Below are positions 1 to 14,264 of a DNA stretch of 64,000 nt, in pieces. The notes beneath the pieces were generated by a model. It was not told the DNA's origin and made no database searches. It worked only from the letters and a program-made list of their open reading frames with translations. The stretch comes from Cyprinodon diabolis (lineage: Eukaryota; Chordata; Actinopteri; Cyprinodontiformes; Cyprinodontidae). Location of the stretch: assembly GCA_030533445.1 (NCBI GenBank), contig CM060078.1:28134091-28198090 (forward strand), given 5' to 3'. Position 1 is the first letter of the stretch. Each line of letters opens with the position of its first letter. A program made the translations under genes and the position numbers.

Positions 1-3000
1 AACATTGTCTGCTTTAGATCAGTTAGGGTAACCAAACTTCGTTATTATTTACTTTATTACTTTCCTTAGTTACAGATGTTTTGCAAAGCCCTAAAAGATG
101 AGGTTATGGCTTTCTAAGTTTCTGCTGGGATATATTTTTTGTTGAATTTGCAGGGAAACGGTACATCAAATGTAGTGAAAGGTTTACTGTCAAGTTTATA
201 TGGCTATAAAACACACAAAAGATTTATTTATGACTAAGCAGGTTGAGTTAAAGCTTCTTATATAACACTTTCATAAAGCGATTTGGTAAACATGATCCAA
301 ACTGAGGTAAATTAAAGTGTTTCTGTGTTCAGTTACTTTCATTCACTACAGAAAGTGATGTTAAAGGTTCTCCGTGTTAAACTGGTCATGAAATAGCCCA
401 CCCAGCTGCAAAAAAACCACAAAAATCAGTAAAGCAGGTTCAGCTGCAGAGTGGAATCTATGCTACATCTGCATTAAATCAAGCCTAACACAGCCTCACA
501 CAGATACACTCACACACAGATAGCAGAGGGAGAGTTATATGTATAAGAGCACTAATTTCAAACCAGGGAGGGAAAAAAATAAAAAGAAGAGACCAAAATA
601 AATATGCCACATGCGGGTCAGCCAAACCAAAATCTGATATTTTGAAATACAACACAGCAGAGAGCCTTTCAAAACAATCAGAGTGCATGGATCAGCACTG
701 CTTTACTGGACTGTCCAGAGTCCTGTGGGACATTAAACTATGCTGAAATTCTTCCTGTTAATGGAATTTTAAAAAATCTAATAATTCATAACTTTTAGGA
801 ATTTAATCCAGGAGTTTAACACATTTATAGAGCTTTATAGATCGTTTTTGCTTTAAACTGGGATACAATCATCAGTGTGCGTCAGTCTATAAAACTCTCA
901 TTAAAGATTCATTTATAATAAAACATTAATTGAAGTCACAACTGTAACGCAAATATGAACATATTTCTCCTGTTTGATATGGAAATAGTGCACAAAACTG
1001 CAATAACACAAAACGTTACAATTCTGCCTCTTAAAATTCCTGGAGGGAGCCCTCGAGTGCATGAAATAAATCTGCTAGTGTTTCATCACAAGTCAGATTT
1101 TACACAAATAAATATTTAAAAAGCCCAAACTAGAGATGCAAAAACAACAAACACACACTGAGATTAATAGTAAAAGTATGTGTGAGATCACTTATGTTAA
1201 TCGGTCGGCCATGATTTTTGGCTTGGAGCCAGTCAGGTTAAATATTAACTCAATTCCTGTAAAGAGAGCTTTAAACTAGAACACACTAGAATACTCAATC
1301 TCTAAACCCGTTATCATTCAGAAAACAAAAAAAGCTTTTTTCTAAAATACTCAACTATATTTTTTCTCAATTAATTTATTCATAATATCATAGTAAAAGG
1401 TTCTGGGTGTAGATTTGTTACAGTTTTTCAACCAGTTGAAGGTGAAATGAAACTGCTTAAAGGTTCTGAATGGGGCATACTGTATATACAGACAAACAAG
1501 GTTTCTCATTTTATATGTTGTATAGGTATTGTTTACAGGTTTGGCTTAATTAATGCACTGAGTTGGTTGTTACTCTGTCAAACTGCACGTTTTTATGCTC
1601 CACTTAATTACTTAGTTGGCAAATTTAGATTAAAATTATTCAAATAAATAATTAATCACAATGAATAGTTTCAGCCCTACATGTAGCACCACCAGGCTGT
1701 CTAGAGGTGACTAAGTGAGGAAAACTCTGGAATGAGCTCTTTTTAGCATCAGAAAGGTATTTTAAAAATTTAGGTCAGATAAAGTTCAGATATGGAAAAA
1801 GCTTTAAAAAATATATTATATACATTTTGGGGGAGTTCTGTGGTTCATTTATGGTGCTAGAGAGAGCAAGACCACCAGCAGCTAACAGGAAGGTTGGTTG
1901 TATTACAGCAAGTTTTCTAAATTTATCCTTCAGAGCTTTGAGCCTGTCTTTTATGCTAAATGCTGGATTTGGAAATGATGATGCTATTTATCTTTTTTGG
2001 ACCATTCAGGGTAAGAGAAACAAACCGAAATGCTGCTATGTGTTTATTTTGGATGCAGTTTCATTTGACTCTTTGACGACCTACGAAAAACTACAAATAA
2101 AACATGTTAGATTGCTGCTGTATGTATTCATATCACATTTTTATATGGAGAAGATATTAGAAATAATTTATTTTATATGTATTTAATTTATTTTTGTTAT
2201 TATTTTCAAGACGTAAATGACAACATGTATCTTCTTTCTGCTCATCTATAAACTTATGTCTGTAAACATGTACTTGTAAAATAAAAAAAATGCTTGAACA
2301 AATACCATCTGACATCATATAACTACTGTAGTTTTAAAAATTAAATTAAAATGGGATAAAATTGTTATCAGAAAATCCAGATTTAATAAAAATGTGACAA
2401 AAAAAACTTTTCATGGCACAACATTTTCAGCGTAGCCATTAATTCATGTCCTTAATTCTGAAGAAAAATCACAATAGTTTATTAACATATATACTATACT
2501 TATTTGCTTATTGGTTAGTCTTGCAAAAACTGCATTCATGGATGGTTGGCTGGAAACATAATTACCACCTGAACTATTAAAATTAGTGAGATTTTACAGA
2601 GATTTTGATTAAACTAAGTTATTTTCTTACAATATACAAATGATGCAAGCAGTATAAGAAGAAAATTACCTCTGGTATTTATTGTGGCCTCTCAGCCATT
2701 TTGTCAAACCATATCTAGTTATTAAATACTCTTTAGTGGCTTGAAAATGTTGACTTACCTCTTAAATCCTAATTTAAACTTTTCCCACATGTGGCTAACC
2801 TCTGCAAAACCCATTAATCTTCATGTAACCCTCAGATTGGGGGCTTATTTTACATAAAAAGGGAACAGCAAAGTAATTATGGCTTAAAAGACCTTTCCTA
2901 TCTAGGGACCTACTAATCCTAGACCTTTCTGACACTTTGCAGGATTAAAGAGGGGAAAAAGAATTGGATAAATGTAGAGAAACTTGGGTTTCTGACTACA

Positions 3001-3422
3001 GCAGGTGTTTCAAACTCCAGCTCAAACTCTATTAGAGGAACCCCAGATCAAACTTACCTGATTCTAATTGTGCAGAATTACTACCTCAGCAGACTCCCCT
3101 GTTCTGCAGAGTCCTGGTGAAGACCTAATAATCTGACGATAGTTTTAAGGCAGAAAAAGAACTAACATTTCTAAGCTCTTCCAAGATAGTAATCTAAAGA
3201 GTTTACTGTGGATTAGTGGAAATAGTGGTCGTCTTGTAGTCAAAAAGTTATGGGTTTGATTACAGCTTTCAGCTTCTGTATGTCAATGTTCCATTTGAGA
3301 GACACTAAACCTTACGTTACCCATCAGTTTGCATAATTATACTTTAATATCCAGTATTATTATCCTGGATATTAAAGTATAGATTAGCAGGGTGTGGGAT
3401 GTGGAGAGGAAGGTTTTGGATA
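1..3422. other. AT-rich non-coding; nothing recognised
   Basis: No exon, repeat family or RNA gene recognised. The 119-residue plus frame at 1827-2186 has no resemblance to a known family and no splice or promoter context. Possibly rassf5 intron 2. Confidence 0.4.
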
Positions 3423-3610
3423 AAAACAAAACAAGGAGTCCATGTGGCTTTTAGCAGATGATATGGTTCTATTGGCATCTTCAGGCATCGACCTTCGGCG
3501 GCCACTTAAGCCAAGCATGAAGCTGGCTGGGATGAGAGTCAGCTCCTCTGAGTCTGAGGCCGTTTCAACCTTCCAGTCTGGCTCACCCAGAGATCGAGTA
3601 TCTTGTTACC
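3423..3610 (+). mobile_element. LINE reverse-transcriptase fragment (RTE/Rex3-like)
   Basis: A short decayed piece encoding LLADDMVLLASSG, the (F/Y)ADD catalytic box of a reverse transcriptase. It is followed by KLAGMRVSSSESEA, which matches the AGMRVSTSKSEA segment common in fish RTE-type LINEs. Frames are broken; no full domain remains. Confidence 0.65.
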
Positions 3611-5669
3611 AAGGCTAAATCTGCAGCACTGAAGGCTTTACTTTGGGCTGCATGAAGAAAAAAGCTGTTTTAAATAGTTGTTTTCACTCAGTTTTATTTT
3701 TTTTAGCATTCTGAATCGTGAACAATGTAAAATAAATTGGACAGAGAGGGCTAAAATAAGGTTGCTTTAGCCATAGAGAAGTAAGGAGAAACAGATAGAA
3801 AGATCCAGGTGTCGAACATCTGGCCTGGAAACACCTTTGGATCCCCCAAAAGAAGCTATTTAAACACAAATCAACAGTCTTCCAGACTTTTAAATACAAT
3901 CTATGAAAGACCTTCATGCAGCCTGAGGTGCCATTGAGAAAGGACACATGACTTCTGCACATGCTTAACATTGCTTCAGCCACATATACAGAGACGTGGC
4001 GATGAAGAGGTTTGGACATAAGAATGCTGTTAGGGTGAGATGGATGATCTGTAGCTCCTCCAGTTACACATTACACACATTCCACTGGTGACACAACCTA
4101 TAGTGTTTCCAACCCAGCCTGAGGCTCCGATCACGGCGACTGATGGTGAAACCAGGAGGGTCACCAGAGCCACAAGTGAGTCACTAACCAATCACTTCCT
4201 CAAGGTTTACGGTCACTATTAGCCTTTTTTTTTTAGATTGTCCTGAAACTGGCTGAGCTTAAAAAACATTCACTGTGTGCAGGTACATTTGGAAAACATA
4301 AATTATTTCCTATTAGAGGAAAATGAACACATAAAAGAAAACATTTTTCCACTACACTATGTTAAAATCTACTTAGTGTTATTTTCTCTCTTAAACTCTG
4401 TAAATGTAGGCCTCAGAAAATTCAAACTAGTCAGAGGAAAAAAGAAAAATCTAAATAATCCAAAGCACAGAAGGTTGTTCAGGCTGCAGGAGCAGATGGA
4501 GGTCACTAACTGTATTTGGGTGCTTCTAAATTAAGTTTATCTAGTCTGCTGCATCTGCTGCCTGATTAAATTACTCTGGTTGGGTTAATTTAGAGCACAT
4601 AGACAAAAAAAAAATGTATTAACTTGTTCTAGAAGCTTTAGTTTGGATTTTACTTGAGTATCTTAAGAGTCTAAATTCTGCTTTTGCTTGGTTATAAAAC
4701 GGGTCCTGTGGGAAAAGCAGACAGCAGCTGAATGTCTGGTTAAAAATTAATCCAGTTTAAAAGCAGAGACGCTGTGCAACAGACCTCACTGTGTCCCCAG
4801 TGATGGGACAGAATGCAACATATAATCATCAAATGCATGTGTAGATTAAACAAAAAAACATGCCTTACAATGAATGCATTCTATTATTTATGCATTGAAT
4901 TTATGGATTGATTAAAAATGTAGGAGATTATATCATGTATCACCTGATCTTCAACTATTTTTCCTGCAGATGCCAGTACAACTTAGGATTTAGAGGTTGG
5001 TTTGGCTGCATGGGTTAAATTTGAGGATTATTGTGAGGTTAGAGTTGAGCTAATTCCAGCAAGCAAAATTATTTAATAAAAAACACAAACAAAAAAAGGC
5101 TTGAGGTCGGCTAATATTAAATTTCTGGAAATACCTGAAACCTATCAATGGTTTATAGACTAGGCCACTTTACACACAAACAGGGAATTAGTAGGTGACC
5201 TCATGAAGGCTGTATATGTGTACAGGAGTATTTATTAGTGAGGAGTGGTTCCTTTTTTCTGCAGGAGGGCGTTTCTCTGGTCTAATTAACAGGTAGGAGC
5301 TCTGTTGCCATTTATTTTCTACAATTTAAAACAAACAGCATGTAATCATATATCTTAAATAGAGGTTTTTATTATAACAGCTGGGGTTATATTTTTATGA
5401 TAATGGCTATAGGCCTCTAGGGGAGGAGCCTCACAGAGATAGGGCCAAAACAATAATTATTTTCCCCCTAGATTTAAGTCTGAACCTGATTTGTTTAAAG
5501 CTCCACTAAACGGATGCAGTGATAAGAGTTTTTGCATAAAACCTTCTGAAAATGAAGCTTTTCATCAGTTTAAAGCAGTTCTAAGTTTGCTTCTTCTTTT
5601 AATTGCATTGTTTAAAAAATATACTATTTCTTTATGCTGATGAAGGTTCTCAGTCATCCAGGTCATAGT
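3611..5669. other. Non-coding; nothing recognised
   Basis: Mostly AT-rich with one mixed-composition patch at 4020-4200. No family match. Confidence 0.4.
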
Positions 5670-6652
5670 CATTCCGTAAAAAAATTCAAAAAATATCCAC
5701 TGGACTTGGTTTTCCAAGATTTGAAGATGTTTCGTCACCAAACCCCCCACCCCATCACAGAGGAACGAGGGACCTACCCGCTCCAGTCGGTGAACAATAC
5801 CTCCTTAAAGCTGAAGTCTGTAAGTTTTAAAAAATCACTTTTTTGTCATATTGGCTAAAACTGTCCCTATGCCCAGACAGCAGTACATGTGATATGTAAC
5901 CTGTGAAAAAACTGCTTCAATTGGTCCCGCATACTGCCTGTATTGCAATCTGGAAAGAATATTTCGGGACGAGACAAAACATCCAATCACAGCCAGAGGA
6001 GCGTCTGATGGAGTGTCAATCACAGCTCACGCACGCTGAATCCCGCCCCCTCCCTCTCACCGCTGAACCTGCCGCTGCCGCCCGGCTGCCGCAGTCAGGA
6101 GGACACGCATGGAAGTCATGGCGGAGCGACAGCCACCAGCGAAAGAGAAACTGACCTTACTGCCCCTGCCGACAACTGCTTACACGGCAAAGACTTCAAA
6201 AAAGAAGATGTCAATTGAAGAGCTGCCGCGTACGCTGCTTGGACGCTTCTGGTTGCATGCGGTAGCCGCGCAGGTGCTGTGAGAGGGGTGGAGCTTGGAG
6301 GTGGGGCATGAGTGAAGCAGAGAGGGTGGGGGAGTGGCGTGAAACCTGTTTTTCTTCAAATTTTCAGTCGAAGTCTGCTCTCTTCTCAATGTTACAGACT
6401 GCAGCTTTAACGACCGACCCTTAACAATCATAGACAGGTTTCAGATATTACAGGCTAACAATGGAACCAAACGACCCATTCATCGGTTTCCATTTGCATG
6501 TCTCCAAGCGATACAAGGCTTTGTCCATATAAGACTCAAATTCACTGCGGATCCTGAAATTTGAATTGAGAAAGCTTCCTGGAGAGGTGGCGAAACGTCT
6601 TCAAATCTTGGAAACCAAGTCCAGTGGATATTTTTTGAATTTTTACGGAATG
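5670..6652. mobile_element. Inverted-repeat element hosting a nested MITE
   Basis: Arms of about 67-70 bp lie at 5670-5739 and 6586-6652 in opposite orientation with few differences (cattccgtaaaa, atccactggacttgg, gatttgaagatgtttcg and complements). They enclose about 850 bp, most of it a second element at 5803-6411. The family of the outer element is not assigned; target duplications were not found. Confidence 0.7.
5803..6411. mobile_element. TTAA-flanked MITE, copy 1 (nested)
   Basis: Begins TTAA-AGCTGAAGTCTGTAA and ends TTACAGACTGCAGCT-TTAA: inverted terminal repeats with TTAA at both borders, as in piggyBac or Kolobok-type elements. The interior is GC-rich and CpG-containing, unlike the surrounding DNA. 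Same family as 56731-57221. Confidence 0.7.
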
Positions 6653-9600
6653 TTATTTCTTTGTTAACTAGAAATAGTTTAATTAATAGTTAATAGTTCA
6701 CTTTTTAACTATTAAAAAGTGAACTATTATTTAAAGATTTGAAAATTAAAAGCAAACAAGATTGCTTTTAAAACTTTTCTGTATTTTTCTGTCATTTATT
6801 TCTTAATTAATTGTTTTATTTATTAAAGCCAAACTAAATCAAATTAAGCCCTATTTAAATAGCTGAAAATAAGAAAATTGCATAAAGATCTCCAAGGGGA
6901 AATCAGCCTGAATCTGTTTAAAAGGCTGCGGTCATCCTTCTCATTCTTCTTTAAAATGTGAAAGAACAACCTACTACTGAAAATAGGTCAGATAGACAAA
7001 ATATTGACTTTTGAAGTTGAATATCTTTAAAGTGTTCCTAAAACCTGTTTTAAAAGTTTGCCAATATAACTGTATTCCATCATCCTGAGGAACTGAAAGT
7101 GGGTCAAGCTTTTTTCAAGGTTAAATGTGCTGCCCTTGAAGTTTTAGACGATTCTGAAACAAATGTCTCAAAATAGCTTCAGTTTGTGAAATTAACAAAT
7201 TTCTTTTTTTTATTTTCCAGATAAGCCTGCTCCCTGACCCCTCTGCCGGACTTAGAGGCACACGCCCAGGGTTATTACTATTGGCTGACATTCTGGGAGG
7301 AAATAACAACAGGAAGCAGCAGCTCTCAGTGAGGCTTTCACAGCCTTAAAGCTTAATTGATCACTAATCACTAAAACAGATCAAGGAAAAGCTGAAATAA
7401 AGAAAAATGCTTATAGTGAGTCCAACATGAGATGATATTTGAGTTGCAGCAGATGAAATTGGATGCAGATGATGATGATTTCTGAGCGTTCCTCAGAACG
7501 TGTCCCGGTTTACTGCTGTTTACTGCAGGGTGTGTAGCCCCGTGTTTTACCCTGACAGACAAAACACTGACTGTCTCATGATCAAAGAGCAGAAGAATGC
7601 TGCCGGAGGATCACATGCAGGCCCCGGTGTATCACATAATCGCAGACAGACAGCAAGAGCAGGGATGAGGGATTAAACACAAACAGAGTCGGGTAGGTTA
7701 CCCCGGCAGCTTCTGGAGAAGAAGATGGATTGTTAACTAACAAGGGAGTAAATATTCCGGAGAGTGATGAGACTTTTTACTGTTACCAGAAACGAGTCAT
7801 TAACTGACAGCTAACTTTAAACAAAGTGGAACAACCTTAAACAACATGAAGAAGGGTAGAGTTTTAACTAGAGAATAAAGCTCATGTATTTGCTCATCTG
7901 GCCTAAGCTCATATAGGTTCAGATCAAGAACCCAAACCATACTTTCTATAATTTCTCTTTCCATCAATCTTTAAACCTAACAAATTGCAGTAAAGCAGGT
8001 GTTTGATCTCCTTGCAGCTGCTAAACTCAAATTCATCCATCTGATTTCCAGACGTAAAGATAGTCCGTGAAAGATATGATCACAGTAGAATCTCTCCTCT
8101 ACTCTTAAATGCACAGATGTTTAACACTACTTGATCCAATGCTTTGCGTTGCACTCAGTAATGCAACGCCTCAAAAGCAACTTCTCAGTAGGCATGCCGA
8201 GGTGCTGGATGTCTTCTGCTGAGATGGAAGGACTGGAACGAACAAATTCAAAGGCCAACGGATGTTTATAACTCTAAAACTTTTCTTCTTTGGTTTTTCT
8301 CTCTGCATTTTGCATTAAAAAGTGGTGCTTTATTATATATATTATTTGATTTGAAAATAACTTAATTTTGTTTGAAAAAAAGGTTGTAAAGTGGGACTGT
8401 ATCTAAATCTTAAAAAAAAAACTTCCGAGATGTTCTAGTTATTCTTTGTAAACACCCAGACTTTTTTTTTTTTACAGTCTACGGTAGATGTACTACATCT
8501 AATTTCTTTTTTTTTTTTTTTTACTGTACACCGATTTCCGATCAAACAAGATGAGTAAAAGCTGCTGGTTTGACCTCAAACAGCATAAGGGAGTCTTTCT
8601 GTGGTAACAGCAAAATAGCATAACTGTAAGTCCCATTTCAAACACAGACTCCCTGTTTAACTCAGTGATTTATTGCCAACTCTTCCAAAACTATTTTGTT
8701 TTACTATCAGTGCCAAAGGCTCTTCAGTAAGAATTACGTTAAAATACTACTTTTTAAAATTACGTTATAAGTGAAAATCTTTGGAATATTTTATGGTTCT
8801 TTTATTCTTCATTTTTTATTAAAAAACAACAATTTCTTTGTCAATCAAAATCCTGTTGCTTCAGTTTAAAGCCTCTTAGCGTCCTTTCAGCAGTTTATGG
8901 TGTTGACAGGAGGGTCACTGAGTAATAAGGCTGAATGAAAGCTGAAAGTGTGTCATTTACAGTGCCCTCTTATCCAAGTTGGTCGGTATTTCAGATAGAG
9001 ATCGTCCAAAAAGATAAGGACAGGAGCTGAGATAAACCTAAACAAACAAATGCTAAGCAGCAAAATAGATGGCGGTTCACTGGGGAGTCCCACCCTGATA
9101 AGTATCTAGGTTTTCCCTTCAACCACCAGTAAAAAAAGGGAGAAAAGAATTCTTCCAAACACATGAAAAAGATTGAACTGGTTAGAGTTTTGTTTTGGCC
9201 ACGGAAATGTGGCGACAGATCTGTAGACCTATTTTAGACTGTGATCATGTGCAAGTAAAACACAAACGAAAAGATCTTCTGAGTTTGTTCATTCCCAATA
9301 ACTAGGTTTTCTGAGACAAACAAATTCTATTGAATCTCTGAGAAATTAATGCAATTAGCGCAATTAATTAATGTAAACACGGTTACTCATATTGGGCCAT
9401 TAAAGTTATTACTGATTTTGACTAATCACCAATAAATACTGAAGGCAACACATTCAAAAAGCATAATTTATGCAATTTTTTTGTCCATTAAGCCGAGAAA
9501 GAAACAGTTTCCTTTTTATTTCTAGTTTCAAATTTTTTACAGCTTCCTGCAGCAGCTGCCCCATGTTAATGCTAGCTGGTATGTTTCCATCATAAACAGA

Positions 9601-10430
9601 AATTCTTAAGAAATTCAAGAAAAAGGATCATCAAGCCAATAAGATTAAGGGGAGCAGAAAGATACAGTACTGCAAAAGGGCTAAAGAAAATAAGTTTAAA
9701 ATATGCATTTCTATTGCATGGTTTTCTTTTGTGTATTCTACTATACTCTCTTTGTTCTATTATATCTTCCTATTTTTTTATATATCAAACATTTTTACTA
9801 TAGATGGGTAAAATGAAATTATATATATATATATAAAAGGGGCTTTATAAATGTAAAGCTGCTATGAAAGCTTTTATCCAACCCTGTTTAGTTTGTTTTA
9901 CAAATCAATTCAACTAATTCTTTGTCATTTGCTTTAGAGTCGATTGTGTTTTACATACCTCCAACTTAACTGAGGGACTTAAATTATTTAGGTCAAGTAC
10001 GGGGACGTGAATCTGAGAAATTTTGAGCTAATATTCTTAGATTCTTAAATACAAATTCGCTCAAATGACACATGACAGTATGATGATAAAAGCCCTTTCC
10101 AAAACAAATAATGCTTGACGCAATTAAGCCACCAAGCATTTGTCCATCAGCTTTACTCTTTTACCCAAATAAATGTCAGTGGTTTGCTTTACAGTCATGA
10201 AACAGTAAAATACGGCATCATTGAAAATAGTGAACCATGCCAAACTTGGGGGGGCATCCGGGATCTTATTATTGGGCATCTTGCACTATACACCAATTAC
10301 CCTGTAGCTTTGAAACTGTTTAAATTTGAAACCATTTGAAACCGTTTGATTAAAAACTATAATATGTAAAGATAGAATAAATATGTGGGAATGTTTCAAT
10401 GCAACTTGGAGAAAACAGAAATACTGAAAC
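6653..10430. other. Non-coding; two GC-richer patches
   Basis: No exon recognised. Patches at 7220-7340 and 7560-7740 are less AT-rich and have no repeat features, so they are candidates for conserved regulatory DNA. Poly(T) runs at 8462-8474 and 8508-8522. Confidence 0.35.
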
Positions 10431-10705
10431 CATCCATCCATTTTCTCCAGCTTAGTCATTGTCAGAGTTGCAGTGGAGCTGGTGCCTGTCCAACAGACAA
10501 CCATGCACACACACTCACACCCAAGGACAATTTAGAGAAGCCAATTAAGTCAGTCAGTCATGTTTTTGCACTGTGGGAGGCAGCTGGAGTATGCTGAGAC
10601 AACTCATACTGTATTCCATGCAGAAAGAATCCAGGCCAGGTATTGAACCCATAATCCTCTTGCTGCAAGGCAGCAGTGCTACCCACTTCGCCACTGTGCC
10701 CTCTT
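10431..10705 (+). repeat. Common teleost interspersed repeat (ccatccattttct family)
   Basis: Starts at ccatccattttctcc and runs through gacaaccatgcacacacact, caatttagagaagcc and gtgggaggcagctggag to ctgcaaggcagcagtgctacc, a word order I recognise from a very abundant fish repeat. No coding capacity. It explains the small ORFs on both strands here. Confidence 0.7.
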
Positions 10706-12417
10706 CTGAAACCAACAAAATATTATTCATAGTTGAAAGTGGGTATATAACTGCAATAAAATGTCTCAGAAATGTCTCAGAAAAAACAAGTCCTTTCTTA
10801 GTATCAGTATTATCAGAGTAACAGTTGGCCCTATTTCTACATGTTTGCCGACATTGCGGATAGAAATCAGAGGGACCCATCTGTTGGTTGCTCTCTAAGC
10901 TGCAGACTGGTGTCTGGTTTCCACACCAAGCAGCTGATGATGCTGCTACTTTGACTGTTTGACTGAGAAGTTAATCCCAGACAATCCATAAAAGAGTATA
11001 CTTCAAAAGTGAGTGTTATATTTCATCCCTCTATCACTCTTTGTTGTGCTTATGATTCAGCTTTTACGCAATTTTTAACAGCTTTACGCAGCTCTTAGAA
11101 ATCAGCAATTACTGAAAATGTTTCTATGAAGAACTCTGGTTTTGCAGTTTAATGATTTACTCTGTTTTATTGTCAGTACCATAAAAAATAACTGAATGCA
11201 TCAGCAAAAAAACAGTCCTGCTGAGGAATACAGGCTAAAGTAACAGAGGGTTATAATAAATAGAACACATGGTGGTATGCTAGCAAAACACTTTTCTTAT
11301 TTATATATTTATAAAATACTAGGCTTAAATTAACTTGACCTTTCTCACTAAAACGCTGTCAAGCTGAAACACTGCTTCTATTCAAACAGCTAATAAAACA
11401 GAAACGGGTTCCTTTAAGGAGGCCAGCATGATGCCGTTTGAACATTTCCAAACAGCCCAGCTCTCTCCTAATGACAGAGCTTATTTGGTTTCTGTGGAAA
11501 TGTTGGGGTCTTGATGTTTGCTTCAGTTTAAAAATAATAATGTGTGGCATATGGAATGCTTTTCTCTGCAACAAACAAACAAGGGATCTGATTTACAGTT
11601 GAAATGCTGCTTGGTTAAATGAAATTAAGAGTAGAGATCTACAAGACACTCCTCTAAGTCTCGCTCTCTACCGATCTGAAACCTGTCCAGTCTATAAACA
11701 TGCTTTATCTCAACCAGCCTGACTTCTTTGAGTTTCTTCTTCCATTTCCTAATCTATGTTTGCAGGGCTTTAGAGAGGTCAACCTATTTTGCAATGGAGA
11801 AGTTAAAAGAAAATAAATCTGCACCAATGCAACCTGCAATTCAAAAGAAAAAATTCACAAATAAAACCACAACTATTTTAGTCTCCGTGTTTTTTTATTA
11901 ATGTCGCCACAGGGAGACTTTCATGTCCTGGAGAGAAAAAAATTCTATCTATGAAAAGTGAAAAAACCTGAAGCAAAATTCATTTAAACAGTTTGTGTAA
12001 TCAGAATGGGTTTGTTCCTGAAACGAAGCACACCGAGTTCTTCAGAGACATGCAACCATTACAGTCATCAGGGACATATGTGAGCAGAGATGAAAGACAG
12101 GCATTCAATACGACCCTTGTTCTAAAGATTTGTGTTTATTACAAAATATTATTCTGTGGTACTTATCTCATATGTCATAATAATCTAAGGAAACTCAAGG
12201 AGAGTATCTGAGCCTAGGAGTAAGCATTTCACAAACTGATTTGAAACTTGTCTGTTATATACAATGTTTTTGATCCTTTACTCTCTTTACTACAATTACT
12301 GTTATAAATCTGCTCCTGCTCTGCTTTAATTTATAAATCTTTATTGAATGTTTTTAAGAACACCCTGTAATACCACTTTCTCTCTGACTCAAGAACCTTT
12401 TTAAACTCAGAAACAAT

Positions 12418-12950
12418 CGGCTTTAGTGGCAGTAGGAACAGGTCATTGATATGTGTCTTTACGGGTAAAACGACTCAGAAATGAAACCCGCTTTTAAAAT
12501 TGCCTTGGCTCTAATCGGCATGTGGGAACACAAGAACCGGGTTGACCTGCTAAATCACATAATACAATTGAACGCAACGTACGGACGTCAACACACTGCG
12601 CCAGCCACGTCTGATCTGACAAGCCGAAACAACTCTGTTTACGTTCGTTAAACATGGCACAGAGCTGGTGAGAGGGATTCAGACAGATAAAAGAGCGAAA
12701 CAGTAAAGCAAACTGATTACGCCCTGGCTTACTTACATGTTAATCTCCATTGTTTACTTTCCTGATTCTTGTCCCACTGGTGACATCATCAACGCTAACC
12801 TAGCGTGATGGTGTCACCAGACACTCAGTGGCGGCGGAGGTCACACAGCTGCCAGCTTTCTTTGCCAATGGGAAGGAAGCAAAATTGTTAGCTGGTCCGT
12901 CCATGCTTGAAAAACACCTGGTATTTTCAGTGGTAGAGAAGCTTTAGATG
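12418..12950. mobile_element. hAT-like MITE, copy 1 (one end lost)
   Basis: Related over its length, in opposite orientation, to 26157-26806. Its right end (acctggtattttcagtgg) complements the left end of the other copy. Shared internal words include ggcagtaggaacag, aaaacgactc and gaaccgggttg. About 45 bp of the left end is missing. CpG-richer than its surroundings. Confidence 0.6.
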
Positions 12951-13131
12951 TCCCATTAATTTATACCACAGGGATAAATAAAGAATAATTCCATAAATGA
13001 CTGAATTATGACAGAATTTAGACCGTCTGTGTTTGTTTTTCCCCACTCTATTATTATGTGGTGTACTTTCAGAAAAAGAAATTGAAGAGAATGAGAGCTC
13101 TAATATTTTTCTTTATTAATGTATAGATATA

Positions 13132-13613
13132 CAGTACCTTCTGAGTGTAATGGCCAATGCTAATGCTACAGAGAGTGTGACAATTTGGTTTAGCCAAGGC
13201 CAGAGATTAATGTGGCCAAACTACATGTGAATGGCATGTAACTGCAATGGAGGATAGCTAATTGGACAATGCATTTAGATGTCAAGTTTGAACCCCTAAA
13301 AACAAAAGACTTTATTTTTATTTCTATATTTACCCAATTTACAGATGAACTTAAATTATTGACATATTTTCAACAAGTGTTGTACATTTCTGCTCTTAAT
13401 AAAGAATTTGAATCTCAACCAGAACGTTAAATAGTTATTTACAGCTCAATATTGTCTACAATGAAGTAGTTAAAGAAAAGGAGAACCTGTTAAACTACTG
13501 TAAAAGTGATTTGGACAAACCCAATGTCTGTGCTAGTGCAAGAACAAGATGTTAGACGCACCGGTGTAACCAAAGCAAAATGTTATACTATAGCCCCTGT
13601 TCAGAAGGTATTG
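13132..13613. mobile_element. Small TA-flanked MITE (Tc1/mariner type?)
   Basis: CAGTACCTTCTGA at the left and its complement TCAGAAGGTATTG at the right, with TA immediately outside both ends (13130-13131, 13614-13615). The interior is non-coding. A 13-bp match with a dinucleotide duplication is modest evidence. Confidence 0.45.
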
Positions 13614-14264
13614 TAATACTAGTTTGTTTGTCTTTGTGCGACACAATAGGTGGCTGATCAGAAGACAGGAGGAAGGGAAGATTTGCTAGATACTAAAAGG
13701 AAGAGCAGCATGATAATCACATGGTTTGTTTACAGGGACAACTGTTTGAAGCTAGATGTTTGATAGAGAAGGGCAGAGATAATGAAGGGATACTCAGGAA
13801 CCTGAGACTGTAATGTTTATTTTTCTGCTGGTTGCCACTAAGTTACTATCATTATCATCAAGCAGGTGTACAGTATATGTGGGACTTTACAGTTTTGAGA
13901 AATTAGAGGTAATTAAAGTAATTAAATTAAAGCTCCTGTTGTGACAAGCCCATGGTGATGCCCATTATACTGTGTTTCAGCATCATTAAATAAATACTCC
14001 TGATTAAAATCTTTTGAAGACGTAAGAAGGAAGTTACAAGTATTCGCATTTACACTGCTGCATCAGAACTAGGATGTAGGTTAAGCTTTAAAATGCAAAA
14101 GGAGAGAATTTACTGACATATAATACATTTCTAAAGCAATTAGCTAAAAAAAAAAAGTTTTAAATAAGGATAGTATTCTTGGTGATTATTTTGAAAATTA
14201 ACTTAGACATTTAATTTGTTTCAAAAATACTCCTAAAGCAAAAATGAAATGTAATATAGGTTAA

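Noticed and set aside
1827..2186. 119-residue plus-strand open frame
   Set aside because: No known family, no exon signals; ends in AT-rich low-complexity sequence.
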